DNA of 64,000 bases, from contig NZ_JAAKEC010000013.1 in the NCBI RefSeq assembly GCF_011038975.1, positions 1 through 64,000 on the forward strand, read 5' to 3'. Positions 62,875-64,000 of the stretch are shown in pieces; position 1 is the first letter of the stretch, and every line of letters starts with the position of its first letter. Below the pieces are notes generated by a model. That model saw only the letters and a program-made list of their open reading frames with translations, had not been told where the DNA came from and did no database searches. The position numbers and the translations under genes were made by a program. The DNA is from Adlercreutzia sp. ZJ176. GTDB lineage: Bacteria; Actinomycetota; Coriobacteriia; Coriobacteriales; Eggerthellaceae.

Positions 62875-64000
62875 ATGGACAGCAGCAAGATCAAAGAAAA
62901 CTGGAGCGAGGCCTGCGCGCGCGTCAAGGGGTACGAAGGCATCGACCCGTCCCAGATCAACGCCTTCTTCTCGCGTCTCGAGCCGCAGGCCATGAGCGAG
63001 GGCTTCCTCATGCTCACCGCCGACAACGACTTCATCAAGACCTGGATCGAGCGGCACTACGTCGAGGTCATCAAGCGCGCGCTCTCCGAGATGTACCAGG
63101 TCCCCTTCACGGTGGTCATCGAGGTGGACACCACCGCAACAGCCCAGCCCGCGGCACAGGAGCCGGCCCCGGCTGCCACAGCTCAGGCACCGGTGCAAAC
63201 CCATTCCACCGCAACGCCTGCGCTTGCGCCGGGCCAACCCGCCGTGAGCGCTGGCGCGCCGACAACCGCGCACCCCCTGCCCGGCGCGCCAGCGCTCACG
63301 GCGCTCACACCGGCCGTCACCCCAACCTCCTCCGCCTCGGCGCGCGCGGCAGCCACGCTGGCACCCTACCCAGACCACTACATCGACCAACGCGCGGCGC
63401 AGCAGAAGGCCGCCGCCCGGCGCGGCGGCTGCGAAGGGCCCACGTCCACACTCACCTTCGAGAACTTCGTCATCGGCGACTCGAACCGCATGGCCTACTC
63501 GATGGCTGTCGGCGTCGCCGAGATGCCGGGCAAGACGCCGCTGAATCCCCTGTTCATCTACGGAAAGAGCGGGCTGGGCAAGACGCACCTCATGCGCGCC
63601 ATCCAGAACTACATCTGCGAGACGCAGCCCTATCTGCGCACCGTCTACGTCGACTCGGCCGAGCTTCTGTCCGACTACATGGAGGCCAGCGCCGCGCACG
63701 ACAAGGAGAAGTCGAGCTACAAGAACTTCAAGACACACTACGAGGAGGCCGACGTACTCCTCATCGACGACATCCAGTACCTGCAGGGCAAGAAGCAGAC
63801 GCTCGACATCGTCTTCCAGATATTCAACAAGCTCACCACACAAGGGCGTCAGATCGTGCTCTCCGCCGACCGCGCGCCTAAGAACATCGACATCGACGAG
63901 CGCTACCACTCGCGTTTCAACCAGGGCGGCACCATCGACATCCAGCCGCCCGAGATCGAGACGAAGCTCGGCATCGTCAAGAGCTTTATCAAAGAATACG
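62875..64000 (+). CDS. dnaA: Chromosomal replication initiator DnaA (partial, 3' end outside)
   Basis: The first 375 residues are present. Domain I (1-80) is followed by an unusually Ala/Pro-rich linker (about 85-185) and the AAA+ domain: FENFVIGDSNRMAYSM (195-210), Walker A YGKSGLGKTHLM (229-240) and Walker B LLIDDIQYL (295-303). Sensor residues (SADRAPKNI) and the arginine-finger region (DERYHSRF) follow; the window ends before the DNA-binding domain. ATG 62875 has AAGGGG upstream. The linker DNA contains a perfect 20-bp inverted repeat (63241-63260 with 63283-63302). Confidence 0.97.
   Translation, partial: MDSSKIKENWSEACARVKGYEGIDPSQINAFFSRLEPQAMSEGFLMLTADNDFIKTWIERHYVEVIKRALSEMYQVPFTVVIEVDTTATAQPAAQEPAPAATAQAPVQTHSTATPALAPGQPAVSAGAPTTAHPLPGAPALTALTPAVTPTSSASARAAATLAPYPDHYIDQRAAQQKAAARRGGCEGPTSTLTFENFVIGDSNRMAYSMAVGVAEMPGKTPLNPLFIYGKSGLGKTHLMRAIQNYICETQPYLRTVYVDSAELLSDYMEASAAHDKEKSSYKNFKTHYEEADVLLIDDIQYLQGKKQTLDIVFQIFNKLTTQGRQIVLSADRAPKNIDIDERYHSRFNQGGTIDIQPPEIETKLGIVKSFIKEY
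63241..63302 (+). repeat. 20-bp inverted repeat in the dnaA linker
   Basis: GCCGTGAGCGCTGGCGCGCC (63241-63260) and its exact reverse complement (63283-63302) are separated by 22 bases, inside codons for the low-complexity linker. Confidence 0.75.

Overview
The window is GC-rich chromosomal DNA of a high-GC Gram-positive bacterium. It is probably a member of the Coriobacteriia (Eggerthellaceae-like, Actinomycetota), judged from gene order and protein character rather than from a database match. The right end holds the replication origin: dnaA runs off the window at 64000, with an AT-rich intergenic region carrying DnaA boxes at about 60936-61655. Leftward from it, dnaN, recF, a DUF721/DciA-like gene, gyrB and gyrA all lie on the minus strand. 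Nearly every gene to the left is also on the minus strand, so this is a left replication arm transcribed with the fork. The exceptions are a small Xre regulator, a TraX-like gene, the tRNA-Ile/tRNA-Ala pair and a bifunctional-nuclease gene. Eight perfect copies of the ParB-binding site parS (TGTTTCACGTGAAACA) lie between 39051 and 58602, which marks the partition region.

Layout from left to right. 124-4675: purA-purD-radical SAM (HemW/HemN-like)-prepilin peptidase, tightly packed. 4827-10102: an accessory stretch with a VWA protein, a minisatellite-like repeat tract, an AlbA_2/Schlafen-type ATP-binding protein flanked by TAGACTAG palindromes, a macro-domain protein and a mazEF-like toxin-antitoxin pair. 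10175-25900: a 15.7-kb minus-strand cluster coding for a PP2C phosphatase, a membrane Ser/Thr kinase, an acidic membrane protein, a 2186-residue Ig-like surface protein, a membrane-anchored trypsin-like protease with a cytosolic FHA domain, an FHA/zinc-ribbon protein and three zinc-ribbon membrane proteins. 26281-32148: an Xre regulator, a second AlbA_2 protein with a palindromic operator, and a YhaO/YhaN-like nuclease pair. 32152-35376: the rpsF-ssb-rpsR-rplI operon and dnaB. 36111-49485: a mixture of an acidic hypothetical protein, a tandem pair of M14-family proteins (one without its zinc ligands), the ATP-grasp/alpha-E/transglutaminase trio, two tRNA-Ser genes, an ABC ATPase, a PrsA-like lipoprotein, typA and a CPBP protease. 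49579-52146: TraX-like gene, tRNA-Ile, tRNA-Ala and bifunctional nuclease. 52585-64000: gyrA, gyrB, dciA-like, recF, dnaN, oriC, an HATPase/winged-helix protein and dnaA.

Three items stand out. First, the kinase/phosphatase/FHA/surface-protein cluster: five of its proteins share an acidic T-x-x-L motif that looks like a common phosphothreonine site for its two FHA domains. Second, the uncharacterised HATPase plus winged-helix protein encoded between oriC and dnaA, which is preceded by a run of CTGAAA hexamers. Third, the dense parS array: half of its sites sit inside coding sequences and have visibly extended the host proteins (recF, transglutaminase, CPBP protease). A separate unexplained dispersed palindrome family (core GTTTTGCGAAACGCGTTTCG) recurs just upstream of several left-arm genes including gyrA.
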